Source of the DNA: an uncultured Paraglaciecola sp.
GTDB taxonomy: Bacteria; Pseudomonadota; Gammaproteobacteria; Enterobacterales; Alteromonadaceae
Assembly (NCBI GenBank): GCA_947498355.1
Contig: CANMKA010000027.1
Span: 1 to 52,385, forward strand
Direction of reading: 5' to 3'
Length of the DNA stretch: 52,385 bases
The position numbers and the translations under genes are program-made. The notes beneath the pieces were generated by a model. The model searched no databases, was not told where the DNA came from, and saw only the letters and a list, made by a program, of their open reading frames with translations. This document shows positions 37,012-45,434 of the stretch, one piece after another (the first letter of the stretch is position 1; the number at the start of each line of letters is the position of its first letter).

Positions 37012-38322
37012 GTGGTCGCTTCGCATATCGACAGTGTAAAAATTATTCGTAACTCTGCGCCTTACATCAATGCGCACAGAGAAAAAACCTTTGTGCTGAT
37101 GTTTGGTGGCGAAGCCATTGAAGATGCAAATTTTGCCAATATCATTCACGATATTGCCCTACTCAATAGCTTAGGGGTACGCTTAGTTTTAGTACATGGT
37201 GCTCGACCACAAATAGACCAAAGAGTAGCGTTACGTAATTTACCTGGGCGCTTTCATTTAGGCGCCCGAATTACCGACAAACAGACGTTAGAGTGCGTTA
37301 AAGATGCCGCTGGCTCTGTGCGCTCACAAGTCGAAGCCCTACTCACTATGGGGTTGTCTAACTCACCCATGCATGGCGCTCAAATCCGGGTATGCTCAGG
37401 CAACTTAGTAGTGGCTATGCCATCTGGGGTACAACAAGGTATCGATTTTGAAAATACCGGCACTGTTAGACGTATCGATGTAGAGGGGATCAACGATCAT
37501 CTAAATGATGGTTCGATAGTCTTGTTGTCACCTATGGGTTACTCATCTACTGGCGAGGTATTTAACTTATCTTATACAGACGTTGCCACCCATGCTGCCA
37601 ATGCCTTACACGCCGACAAACTTATCGCCTTCACCCAAGAGCAAGGCATAATCAACGAAAGCGGTGAGCTGTTACGAAACCTTGAACGCGACGAATTACA
37701 AGATCTTTTAGCCAACCCCTTTCATACTGAACAGCATCAAATTCTGCAAGCTATTGCGACTACTTTAGATGCAGGAACACCACGCTGTCATTGCGTTAGC
37801 TATCAGCAAGATGGCGCTCTACTGCAAGAGCTATTCACGCGGGATGGTTCTGGCTCACTGATTTCTCAACGCTCATACGAACAACTGCGTCCGGCCAATA
37901 TCGATGATGTGGGCGGAATATTGGAATTGATTACCCCTCTTGAAGAGAAAGGTGTCTTACTCAAACGCTCTCGAGAACATCTCGAAAATGAAATTGAACA
38001 ATTCACCGTCATCGAGCGAGACGGTATGGCTATCGCCTGCGGGGCTTTGTACCCTTACGCTGACGAAAAAATGGGTGAGCTAGCATGCGTTGCCACCCAT
38101 AGCGATTATCGAGGTGGAAACCGAGGTGAGCGCCTACTAGAAGCTATTAAAAATCAAGCTGCTCAGCAAGGGTTACACACCATATTTGTATTAACCACAG
38201 TGACGGCTCATTGGTTCCAAGAACAAGGGTTTGTCGAGGTTACCCTAGACACACTGCCTTCAAAAAAACAGCAACTTTATAACTTTCAGCGCAATTCAAA
38301 AGTTTTTGCCCTTAGCCTTTAG
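37012..38322 (+). CDS. argA: N-acetylglutamate synthase
   Basis: Acetylates glutamate with acetyl-CoA, the first and normally arginine-inhibited step. The 436 residues comprise an amino-acid-kinase-like regulatory domain (about 20-285, VLVHGARPQIDQR) and a GNAT acetyltransferase domain (about 290-436, LACVATHSDYRGGNRGERLL). The start is GTG, with AAGGA at good spacing and no better ATG. Its place directly after argH makes this a seven-gene arginine cluster with argE. A hairpin overlaps its stop codon. Confidence 0.96.
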   Translation: MVASHIDSVKIIRNSAPYINAHREKTFVLMFGGEAIEDANFANIIHDIALLNSLGVRLVLVHGARPQIDQRVALRNLPGRFHLGARITDKQTLECVKDAAGSVRSQVEALLTMGLSNSPMHGAQIRVCSGNLVVAMPSGVQQGIDFENTGTVRRIDVEGINDHLNDGSIVLLSPMGYSSTGEVFNLSYTDVATHAANALHADKLIAFTQEQGIINESGELLRNLERDELQDLLANPFHTEQHQILQAIATTLDAGTPRCHCVSYQQDGALLQELFTRDGSGSLISQRSYEQLRPANIDDVGGILELITPLEEKGVLLKRSREHLENEIEQFTVIERDGMAIACGALYPYADEKMGELACVATHSDYRGGNRGERLLEAIKNQAAQQGLHTIFVLTTVTAHWFQEQGFVEVTLDTLPSKKQQLYNFQRNSKVFALSL

Positions 38323-38330
38323 GCTAGGGG
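38309..38330 (+). terminator. Hairpin over the argA stop codon
   Basis: CCCTTAGCC/GGCTAGGGG form a 9-base stem (one G-T pair) with a 4-base loop that contains the stop codon. Only a short T/A stretch follows, so it is a weak candidate terminator for the arg operon. Confidence 0.4.
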
Positions 38331-38420
38331 TTAATCCAAACTATATGCTACGTCTGAATAGGTAGCCGACTGTTATCTACCCAAGCCTTCTTTTTAATAT
38401 TTTCAATTTAGGAACTTAAT

Positions 38421-38765
38421 ATGTCTATCCAAGCATTAATTGACCAAGTACGCACTCAGCCTAATAGTGTCGAGTTTAGCCAAGTCATGGAGGTGATCAG
38501 CCAGCACTATCATTACTCTGATACCCAATTCAGTAATGGCGACCTAGTCAATCAAGCTGGCACAAACGCTGGCTCTTGCAAAATATTTTCATTCGCCCAA
38601 CTTAATAATTTGAGTGCTGAAGAAACCCTGCATTTGTTCGGCGACTATTACCGAGTTGACGTTTTACAACATCCTGAAGGCACTGACCACGGCAATATCC
38701 GTAACTTTATGCAAACGGGTTGGGACGGAATCAAATTCGAAAAAGCGGCTCTGGTTCAAGCCTAG
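38421..38765 (+). CDS. HopJ type III effector family protein
   Basis: A 114-residue protein of the HopJ family (PF08888), recognised from FSQVMEVISQHYHYSDTQFSNGD, CKIFSFAQLNNLSAEETL and NIRNFMQTGWDGIKFE. Despite its name, taken from a Pseudomonas syringae effector, the family is widespread in free-living marine bacteria without a type III system, and its function there is unknown. No secretion signal is visible. It stands alone after argA and is followed by a GC-rich hairpin. Confidence 0.85.
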   Translation: MSIQALIDQVRTQPNSVEFSQVMEVISQHYHYSDTQFSNGDLVNQAGTNAGSCKIFSFAQLNNLSAEETLHLFGDYYRVDVLQHPEGTDHGNIRNFMQTGWDGIKFEKAALVQA

Positions 38766-38774
38766 TCACAGGGC

Positions 38775-38803
38775 GCCCCGCTTTAACACGTAAAAAGCGG
38801 GGC
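38775..38803 (+). terminator. GC-rich hairpin after the HopJ-family gene
   Basis: A 10-base stem (GCCCCGCTTT/AAAGCGGGGC) starts nine bases past the stop. There is no real T-run after it, so it may terminate weakly or protect the 3' end. Confidence 0.5.
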
Positions 38804-39232
38804 CATTATTGAACGTCAATCTAATAGGCCCACCCATTACGACGAACAACAACTACCATGACTCATTGCTAAAGACTAGGTGGGTTCGCTAGACGCTTAC
38901 AAACAACTTATGAAAGGAATGCGTAAACAGCGTATTCGCTACGCTAAAGCGCGCTGGAATTAACTTCGCAGCATATTGGGTAGCGAGAGTTCTCTAACCT
39001 CTAACCCTCACTACACCCTGCATAAGGCTATAAAGCTGGCCTCTCCTGAAAACGATTAAAGCATAACGGCGGATTAATTCCTTCATCCTTCCATTATGGC
39101 TTCTGGCTTTGCGCCATTGCTCTTACTTAACTTTCATTCACCCTATCTCGCAGATTACGATGGACGTGGCTACAATTGTGGCCGTCCTACCCAATAGGTA
39201 GGACAGCCTAGGCAACCCAATATCTAATAGGC
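38804..39232. other. Intergenic stretch without recognised gene
   Basis: These 429 bases hold only short open frames, for example a 27-codon one ending RIRYAKARWN near 38956. A hairpin at 39184-39204 (GTCCTACC/GGTAGGAC) lies just beyond the end of the minus-strand glycoside hydrolase gene and may mark its 3' end, though no T-run follows. I see no RNA gene or mobile element. Confidence 0.55.
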
Positions 39233-40936
39233 TTACTTGTCGAAGCGGATTTCAAACTTTTGCACGCCAAAAGATTCAATTTTTGAATCAATCCATACTA
39301 CCGCTTCACCTTTTGCGTTCGTCACTACCTGTGCGGCTTGCCAATCCGTCCAATTAAGTGTGTTAGCTTTTGGGTATTTGTGCTTATTTTTCTGAAAAAC
39401 GCTTTGGCCATGTTTATTCAACAAGCGATTTACTTGAGCAGTTTGATGAATTTTATTAATGCGCCAGCCGCCGTCTTTCTCGAATATTTGTGTTTGCGGA
39501 AATTCTGCATAAAACTGATCTTCGATATTGTTAAAACGGTTAATCTTTCCAATGCGATAGTTAAATTCACTGCCCACAGGAACATCGACTTTTAACGCGA
39601 CTCGAACGGTTTCGGGAGTTTGATAACTGAACTGTTTCTTGTTGAAGTTGTAAAGCAAAATGTCTAGGTCTTTACGGTCGGCACTTTGGCTGAAAATCCC
39701 AGCCACTTCATTATCTTCAACTTCACTCTGGCCTGTCGTATGGCTAGCAAACACCTGTTTACCCAACATACCGTGCAACGCTAATTGAGTCATGGCATCT
39801 GCACTGTAATTGCCATTGCGATGATTACCCCATTGAAAGACTTCTTTGAGGTTTTTCTCTAGCATCATCTTAGAAAACATGGCAAAAAATGACGAGCCAT
39901 GAGAAGTCGCTACACTCACAAACCCAGCTTTTAGCATTTTAGAGATAAACTTAAATTCGTGGATCTCAACGCTGGTGTTAGGCCTTAAATCTGGATGTAA
40001 CTGAATAGGCGCAATGTCATGATCGTACACATGCTGTAAATCTAGTTCGTGACCTTTTGTAATATGCGGGTAATAAGAAATCGCGATGAAATCGTAATGC
40101 ACATTGTGTAGCTTAGCCCATTCGATAAATGGCACGGCGTAAGAGTTTTCTTTGTTACCTGTATAGTCAATGTAACGACTCTTAAAAGACGCTTCACGAA
40201 AGTGCGCACCAATGATTGCAGAGGGTAAGACTGCATGCACCGCCTCTACCGTATTTTTGTAGTGGTCGAAAAACTGTTGACGCGTACCCGCCCAATGCTG
40301 AGGACGCGTATCTATCTCTGAACCGACACGAAATCGCCATGACAGTACTTTTTCTTGGCCGTAAGTCGCGATTAAGTGTTTAAAAAATGCTTGTATATAG
40401 GTATTCCAAGCTAGAGCGTCATTTGGCGGTAAGCCGTTTCCGTATACACCCACTCGGTCTTTAGCTAAATAGTTTTTGCCATCAGCTTTTTCAACAAATG
40501 TGTAACCGCGCTGAAATGCCCAAGGCGGGTTATCCAGTACAATTTGAAAAATATCCCAATCATTTTCTAACCAGCTATCAATCTTGTCGGTTGCAGCATC
40601 AAAGTTATAAATATATTTTTCACCATTCCATTGGTAGGTGTCTCCATTTAAGTCTTGATTACGCCATCCGCCTAAGGTTCTCACTGTATTAACTAACTTT
40701 GTGCGACCAAAATGAGCAGGCACTCCCTTAGGGTTTGCTCGCTCGGTGCGCACAGATACATCAAAGAAGTCGTATACCTCGCCTAGTTGTGTTGCTGAGT
40801 CAGTAAAATCAGCTTGCACCACTACACTAGGTTTATTGGTTGGCTCGTAAGACAAACTAGGTGCCTCAACTTGGGTGCTACCGCATCCATTGAGGGCAAA
40901 AATTAGTGTTAATAAAATAAAGGGACTCTGTTTCAT
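39233..40936 (-). CDS. Glycoside hydrolase lipoprotein, GH39-like
   Basis: A 567-residue lipoprotein. I chose ATG 40936 (MKQSPFILLTLIFALNGCGS), which puts the lipobox LNGC at the right distance; an ATG at 40972 adds 12 residues. The mature protein looks like a clan-A glycoside hydrolase of GH39 type: a TIM barrel to about residue 380 with a probable acid/base Glu in RFRVGSEIDTR and nucleophile Glu in SVEIHEFKF, then a C-terminal beta domain. Marine GH39 members act on xylan, carrageenan or other algal glycans, and the substrate cannot be told here. No TonB receptor or sulfatase lies nearby, so it is not in a full polysaccharide locus. Confidence 0.65.
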   Translation of the reverse strand: MKQSPFILLTLIFALNGCGSTQVEAPSLSYEPTNKPSVVVQADFTDSATQLGEVYDFFDVSVRTERANPKGVPAHFGRTKLVNTVRTLGGWRNQDLNGDTYQWNGEKYIYNFDAATDKIDSWLENDWDIFQIVLDNPPWAFQRGYTFVEKADGKNYLAKDRVGVYGNGLPPNDALAWNTYIQAFFKHLIATYGQEKVLSWRFRVGSEIDTRPQHWAGTRQQFFDHYKNTVEAVHAVLPSAIIGAHFREASFKSRYIDYTGNKENSYAVPFIEWAKLHNVHYDFIAISYYPHITKGHELDLQHVYDHDIAPIQLHPDLRPNTSVEIHEFKFISKMLKAGFVSVATSHGSSFFAMFSKMMLEKNLKEVFQWGNHRNGNYSADAMTQLALHGMLGKQVFASHTTGQSEVEDNEVAGIFSQSADRKDLDILLYNFNKKQFSYQTPETVRVALKVDVPVGSEFNYRIGKINRFNNIEDQFYAEFPQTQIFEKDGGWRINKIHQTAQVNRLLNKHGQSVFQKNKHKYPKANTLNWTDWQAAQVVTNAKGEAVVWIDSKIESFGVQKFEIRFDK

Positions 40937-41081
40937 AGGAAAGTATAAATTTATATTAGTCAGGTAACCCATACTAACTCAAATTTAGCTCTGCTAAGGC
41001 ACTATATGAATTGACGTAAAGGATTAACGCTAAAAAATAATATTTAACAACATCAAAACAAGCTGGATAAGGGCTACAGAT

Positions 41082-41119
41082 AAAAAAAAACCCTCAGCAA
41101 GATTATATATTGCTGAGGG
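41082..41119 (-). terminator. Intrinsic terminator of the beta-helix gene
   Basis: On the minus strand a 10-base stem (CCCTCAGCAA/TTGCTGAGGG) is followed by nine T. It lies 46 bases past the stop of the beta-helix gene. Confidence 0.93.
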
Positions 41120-41165
41120 GTTGACGATAGGCTTTTTTCGTTTACGTGTTTGAACTACTCACTTA

Positions 41166-42398
41166 CTACTCGTTTCTAAAACGCTCATCAATATTTTCAT
41201 AAGTATTGTTTCTGCGAGTAAAGTCAACGTTATCTGTACTTCCGCGTTTGGTATTAGAAAATGCAACTGTCGTCTTACTGGCAATGGCTTCAAAATTATT
41301 GCCATTTGCTTCGTTGTCAGTACCACTTAGGCCTTCCATAATGATACCGCGATAGCGTCCGTTACCACCAAGGGGGCTGTTTGAACCCGCCACCATTCCG
41401 CCAAGCTCTAAAATTTCGTTATCGTTAACTTTTACGTTACGCGAATTTTCCAATAAAATACTGCGCACTGAACGAATAACCGTGTTGTCTTCAATCGTAA
41501 TATTGGATGCGACTCTGCCGGCCTGGTTTTCTTTAATACTCAACGCGACGGCGCTGTCGGTTATAGTATTTCTGCGCATTACGATTTGATCTGCACCACG
41601 CTTACTCGACACCCCGTCAAATACACGTCTGATTATATTATCTGTGACTGTAAATTGGCTTCGCATAGTAGACAGGTCGTTATTTGCACTAACATAAACA
41701 GCCGCATCCCTAATACCATAAAACTCACTATTTATAACAATGCCGTGTTTGACCGAACTCATAAATACACCACTGTCACCACCGGCGTCATCAAAATTTT
41801 GGCCTGCTCCAGTCGTTCCTCTCATAACCACACCATCAACGGTTGCTGCGTTAATTCTTTGGTCATTCAGAGTAGTAGCCGAGCCTCTTCTGTATGCCCC
41901 GCGAATAGATAGAGCATCTCCCGTTGCTTCGCTACCTTGCCTATCTGCAGGAACACGAGATTGAATGGGAACCGTTGTTGAATTTTTAGCATCGGTAAAC
42001 TGGAAGTTTCCCCCAGTCCAACTGACGTTGGCTAATCGATTGTTTGAGTAAGGGCATTTGTTCGACTCATTAGTAATAATGTCTAAACTAATCATGTCGC
42101 CGTCAAATCCATTTGCAGCCGTAAAAGATGCACCCGTTGCGTCCACAGTAAGGTCTTTGCGAATGGCGATAACTATTGGGCTAGACAGAGTATACGAACC
42201 TGAAATTACGACCGGCTCTCCAGTGTTAGTAGCGCGTTGTAGCTCCCTAGTTAACCTAGAGACGTTACCGTTTGGCGGAGTGACCGGACTCGCAGTACAG
42301 CTATTTTCAGTAATAGCGGCGCTTGCCGTATTGATTCCAATGACACTAGATAAAACAACGAGAGATTTAATCAAATTTGCTGGTTTGTCGAAGAACAT
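41166..42398 (-). CDS. Secreted right-handed parallel beta-helix protein
   Basis: A 410-residue protein with a signal peptide (about 1-27, ending NTASA). The body is a parallel beta-helix: repeated short strand/turn units such as GIVINSEFYGI, FTVTDNIIRRVFDGV, IVMRRNTITDSAVAL, ITIEDNTVIRSVRS and VKVNDNEIL. Such folds include pectate lyases, epimerases and other polysaccharide-active proteins, but no catalytic set can be named. Two cysteine-containing segments (NSCTAS, NKCPYS) near the N-terminus may form a disulfide. It is next to, but has its own terminator apart from, the GH39-like lipoprotein gene. Confidence 0.78.
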   Translation of the reverse strand: MFFDKPANLIKSLVVLSSVIGINTASAAITENSCTASPVTPPNGNVSRLTRELQRATNTGEPVVISGSYTLSSPIVIAIRKDLTVDATGASFTAANGFDGDMISLDIITNESNKCPYSNNRLANVSWTGGNFQFTDAKNSTTVPIQSRVPADRQGSEATGDALSIRGAYRRGSATTLNDQRINAATVDGVVMRGTTGAGQNFDDAGGDSGVFMSSVKHGIVINSEFYGIRDAAVYVSANNDLSTMRSQFTVTDNIIRRVFDGVSSKRGADQIVMRRNTITDSAVALSIKENQAGRVASNITIEDNTVIRSVRSILLENSRNVKVNDNEILELGGMVAGSNSPLGGNGRYRGIIMEGLSGTDNEANGNNFEAIASKTTVAFSNTKRGSTDNVDFTRRNNTYENIDERFRNE

Positions 42399-42507
42399 GA
42401 TTGAGGGCCTTTTATGTTATTAATTTTTTTAATCAATCATCTTTGACCAACTTATTTTTATTATTAAGGCCAAGATGTAAATTAGATGTTAATTAAGTAA
42501 ACATAAA

Positions 42508-42541
42508 AAATCAAACTTTGATCAACACAAATCAAACTTTG
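42508..42541. promoter_or_regulatory. Paired operator-like direct repeat before the beta-helix gene
   Basis: AAATCAAACTTTG occurs at 42508-42520 and again at 42529-42541, 21 bases (two helical turns) apart. The first copy contains the near-palindrome TCAAACTTTGA. It lies 110-143 bases before the beta-helix start. Confidence 0.4.
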
Positions 42542-42561
42542 TTACAAAAATGAAACAAACA

Positions 42562-42586
42562 CAGTCATTTTGAACATAAATGACTG
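42562..42586. repeat. Inverted repeat upstream of the beta-helix gene
   Basis: CAGTCATTT/AAATGACTG, 9 perfect pairs with a 7-base spacer, lies between the paired direct repeat and the end of the 42691 gene. No T-run follows on either strand; it could be an operator or a weak hairpin. Confidence 0.4.
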
Positions 42587-42690
42587 ATTATGATTACAAA
42601 GCGTCACTATGTAAGCTTAGCTAAAGTAAGAGTCGCAGCATGAGCCCAAGGTATTGGTACTCCGGTATAAGGGGAAAATAAAAGGAAAAA

Positions 42691-43725
42691 TTAAAACTGA
42701 ATGGACAAAAGCTCGTTTGCGAGTGCTATGGTTTGATCGTCTTGATTGGGGTTAGTTGCGATTTCTTTGAGCCTATATCTAAACGTATTTAGCCCACCCA
42801 ATTTGTCATGGTCGGAATATATTAATTCTCTTGCAACCTCTAGAATAACTCGTGCTTCTTCTGTATCAGCCCCTGCAAGAAGCTCAGAGACATTTAAATT
42901 AAATTGTTTAGCGTGTTTAAGCAGCACACCTAAGGCTTTGTGCTTGATTTCAGGCTGGCTCGAATGAGTATATAACTGATAGAGATCTTGTGAAAACGTA
43001 TCAACTAGGGCTGCGTGTTTGTTATTTGCCAAGTGCGATAACAAATTATTAACCAATGCTGGCTCCGAACCTGTAGTAAACACATTTTGAATGACTTGGA
43101 CTCGTTGGTGAGTGTTATCCAAGGCAAAAGTAAGGGACAGAGCAAAATGCTTGTCTTGCTGGTTTTCGCTATAGAACAACCTTTCAACGGCGAATGCCCT
43201 CTGCTCCTGAGTACCTTTTTCAAGTATCCGTTGAAAAAATAATTTTTTCTCACTGCGGGGAAGCGAAGCATAAATATCTAAGAACTGGTAATAAATTGAG
43301 TCTTGAGCTCTTGCTGCATGAGTTAGGGTATCTAAAAGCGTGCTAGGCAATTCTATTATGCGTTCGTCAGTTACATCCATAACTAATGCATCTATCCATT
43401 CATCGACACTTCTAGACTGGTTCATCGAAAACGTATCGACATCCAACTCTTCGCTTTCTGTTGACGGACTCGTCCGAGTATCATCCGAGGCAAAAGGTGC
43501 CTTCGATTCCAAGCTGGCGGCATTTTTCCGTAACGACATCACAGGTTCATTCTGAGCGTCGTGTTGGTCTTCATTCGCCAATGGCCCATGAACATGGTCA
43601 GAAACATCGCTATTCTTTTGAAGTATTAACACAGATAGAGCAAAAAAAACGGCGCCGACAACTACACTAAAAACAATCATCGAAAATGCGTGTTTTTTAA
43701 GATGCCTAAGCGTAAAAAATGTCAT
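42691..43725 (-). CDS. Membrane-anchored helical-repeat protein, unknown function
   Basis: I do not recognise this protein. I chose ATG 43725 (MTFFTLRHLKKHAF), giving 344 residues, because an upstream GTG at 43797 lies inside the eda terminator hairpin. One membrane segment (about 15-37, SMIVFSVVVGAVFFALSVLIL) is followed by an acidic, Ser-rich linker to about residue 105. An all-helical C-terminal part then follows with HEAT-like pairs (ERLFYSENQQDKHFAL, IKHKALGVLLKHAKQF), ending ALANELLSIQF. The topology predicts a periplasmic helical domain. It is not obviously related to its neighbours. Confidence 0.72.
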   Translation of the reverse strand: MTFFTLRHLKKHAFSMIVFSVVVGAVFFALSVLILQKNSDVSDHVHGPLANEDQHDAQNEPVMSLRKNAASLESKAPFASDDTRTSPSTESEELDVDTFSMNQSRSVDEWIDALVMDVTDERIIELPSTLLDTLTHAARAQDSIYYQFLDIYASLPRSEKKLFFQRILEKGTQEQRAFAVERLFYSENQQDKHFALSLTFALDNTHQRVQVIQNVFTTGSEPALVNNLLSHLANNKHAALVDTFSQDLYQLYTHSSQPEIKHKALGVLLKHAKQFNLNVSELLAGADTEEARVILEVARELIYSDHDKLGGLNTFRYRLKEIATNPNQDDQTIALANELLSIQF

Positions 43726-43781
43726 AAAAATCACTACCGAAATACACAATCCACAAACAAAATGAATATAGGCCTCACAAG

Positions 43782-43809
43782 CAACAAAAAGCCGCACAAA
43801 ATGCGGCTT
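43782..43809 (-). terminator. Intrinsic terminator after eda
   Basis: On the minus strand an 8-base stem (AAGCCGCA/TGCGGCTT, 5-base loop) runs into TTTTTGTT. It ends the zwf-pgl-edd-glk-eda operon and separates it from the 42691 gene. Confidence 0.9.
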
Positions 43810-43832
43810 AAAGTTTATCTATAACACTAAGC

Positions 43833-44474
43833 TTACTTTACGCCATCTATCGCGGCTTTTGCTAACTGAGTAATCCTGTCCCAGTCACCATTTGCCATAG
43901 CATCTTCTGGGGCTAGCCATGAACCACCGGCACACTTAACATTAGGTAGAGCCAAGTAATCGTTGTAGTTACTTGGGCTAATTCCACCCGTTGGGCAGAA
44001 CGTAATTTCTGGGCACGGGCCACCAATAGCTTTAAGTGCTTTGACGCCACCAGATGCTTCAGCAGGAAAGAACTTAAGGTGGGTATAGCCCAAATCTTTC
44101 GCTGTCATTAGCTCTGAAATTGATGAAACACCCGGAATTAACGCGATACTACCTTCGTTGCCGGCTTTTAGTAGATCGTTCGTCAAACCTGGACTAATAG
44201 CAAATTTTGCTCCAGCATCTGTAACTTGCTGCAATTGTTCTCTGTTAGTTACTGTTCCAGCGCCTATGATTGCCTCAGGCACTTCATCTGCGATTTTCTT
44301 AATGACATCTAACGCTGCATCTGTTCTTAGGGTCACTTCTAGCACTCGGATCCCACCAGCGATCAAGGCTTTAGCTAAAGGAACCGCATAGTCGACGTCT
44401 TTAATTACCAAGACAGGTACGACAGGCCCTGCACTAAATACTTCTTCTGGAGACATTATCCAATTTTTTGACAT
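43833..44474 (-). CDS. eda: KDPG aldolase (2-dehydro-3-deoxyphosphogluconate aldolase)
   Basis: Last step of the Entner-Doudoroff pathway: cleaves KDPG to pyruvate and glyceraldehyde 3-phosphate; also acts as KHG aldolase. The 213 residues carry [12 protein letters not shown] (catalytic Glu), [23 protein letters not shown] (Schiff-base Lys) and [10 protein letters not shown]. Its ATG overlaps the glk stop by one base. Last gene of the operon, followed by a strong terminator. Confidence 0.97.
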   Translation of the reverse strand: MSKNWIMSPEEVFSAGPVVPVLVIKDVDYAVPLAKALIAGGIRVLEVTLRTDAALDVIKKIADEVPEAIIGAGTVTNREQLQQVTDAGAKFAISPGLTNDLLKAGNEGSIALIPGVSSISELMTAKDLGYTHLKFFPAEASGGVKALKAIGGPCPEITFCPTGGISPSNYNDYLALPNVKCAGGSWLAPEDAMANGDWDRITQLAKAAIDGVK

Positions 44475-45433
44475 TAAGGTTGTCCTTTCAAATTTTGATT
44501 TAAGTAAGCCATTGCACCAATTAACCCATGGTCTGGCTCAGTAATAATATAAGTGGGTATCTCGGATACATAATCCTTGAATCGGCCTTTTGCTTCAAAT
44601 CTTAGCCTAAAATCACTCTTACGAATGAAGTCGGTAAAACGCGAAGCAATTCCACCTCCAATGTATACCCCACCTCGTGTACCTAGGTTCAGGGCTAAAT
44701 TCCCCGCGAAGCTACCGAGTATTTTACAAAATTGGTTGAGGGTTGCGACACATAATTCACAACTACCGTCAATTGCAGCGCTTGTAATGGCCGAAGCTTC
44801 AGAATAATGGACTGGTGAACCTCGATATTCAGACAAAGCTTGGTAAATATGCACTATACCGCGTCCTGACAACACTTCTTCAGCAGAAGCATGACCGAAT
44901 TTTTGCGTCAAAAAATGTAAAATTTGAATGTCTATATCATCAACGGCGGCAAAATCGACATGCCCGCCCTCTCCATCTAACGCAGTCCATCCATCTTGAC
45001 TCGGCGTTAAATGCTTAACGCCTAATCCTGTACCCGGCCCAAAAACCGCAATATTTTGGCCTTTCTGGGCTTGGCCTAAGCCAACTTGTACTCGCTGTTC
45101 TTCGCTCAATACGGTTACTGCGTGGGCGACAGCAGTAAAGTCGTTGATCACATACAAGCTTTCCAAACCCAAATCTTCTTGCAGGGCTTTTATAGAGAAC
45201 TGCCAACTACTGTTTGTCATACTGATATGATCACTAGTAACTGGGCAAGCAACACCTAAGCACCCTGCACTAAAGGAATGCTCGGGAAATTCTTCAAAGT
45301 AAAGTTTGATTACATGATTAATGCTTGGATAATCTTTACATATATACTTTCTGATATGGCTAAGTTGATCGCCGTCAACTTTAGCCAATCGAATATTAGT
45401 ACCACCTACATCTGCTACAAACTTAGCAGTCAT
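44474..45433 (-). CDS. glk: Glucokinase
   Basis: Phosphorylates glucose with ATP in the cytosol, feeding zwf. I chose ATG 45433 ([19 protein letters not shown]), giving 319 residues, the E. coli Glk length, with AGGAG upstream; the frame is open further into edd without homology. The phosphate-binding [10 protein letters not shown], the [12 protein letters not shown] segment and EGGHVDFA are present. It lies between edd (1-base gap) and eda. Confidence 0.95.
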   Translation of the reverse strand: MTAKFVADVGGTNIRLAKVDGDQLSHIRKYICKDYPSINHVIKLYFEEFPEHSFSAGCLGVACPVTSDHISMTNSSWQFSIKALQEDLGLESLYVINDFTAVAHAVTVLSEEQRVQVGLGQAQKGQNIAVFGPGTGLGVKHLTPSQDGWTALDGEGGHVDFAAVDDIDIQILHFLTQKFGHASAEEVLSGRGIVHIYQALSEYRGSPVHYSEASAITSAAIDGSCELCVATLNQFCKILGSFAGNLALNLGTRGGVYIGGGIASRFTDFIRKSDFRLRFEAKGRFKDYVSEIPTYIITEPDHGLIGAMAYLNQNLKGQP

Positions 45434-45434
45434 A

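Noticed and set aside
38870..38960. Short frame ending RIRYAKARWN that might be the tail of a decayed gene.
   Set aside because: Only 27 codons, a stop directly upstream and no recognisable family.
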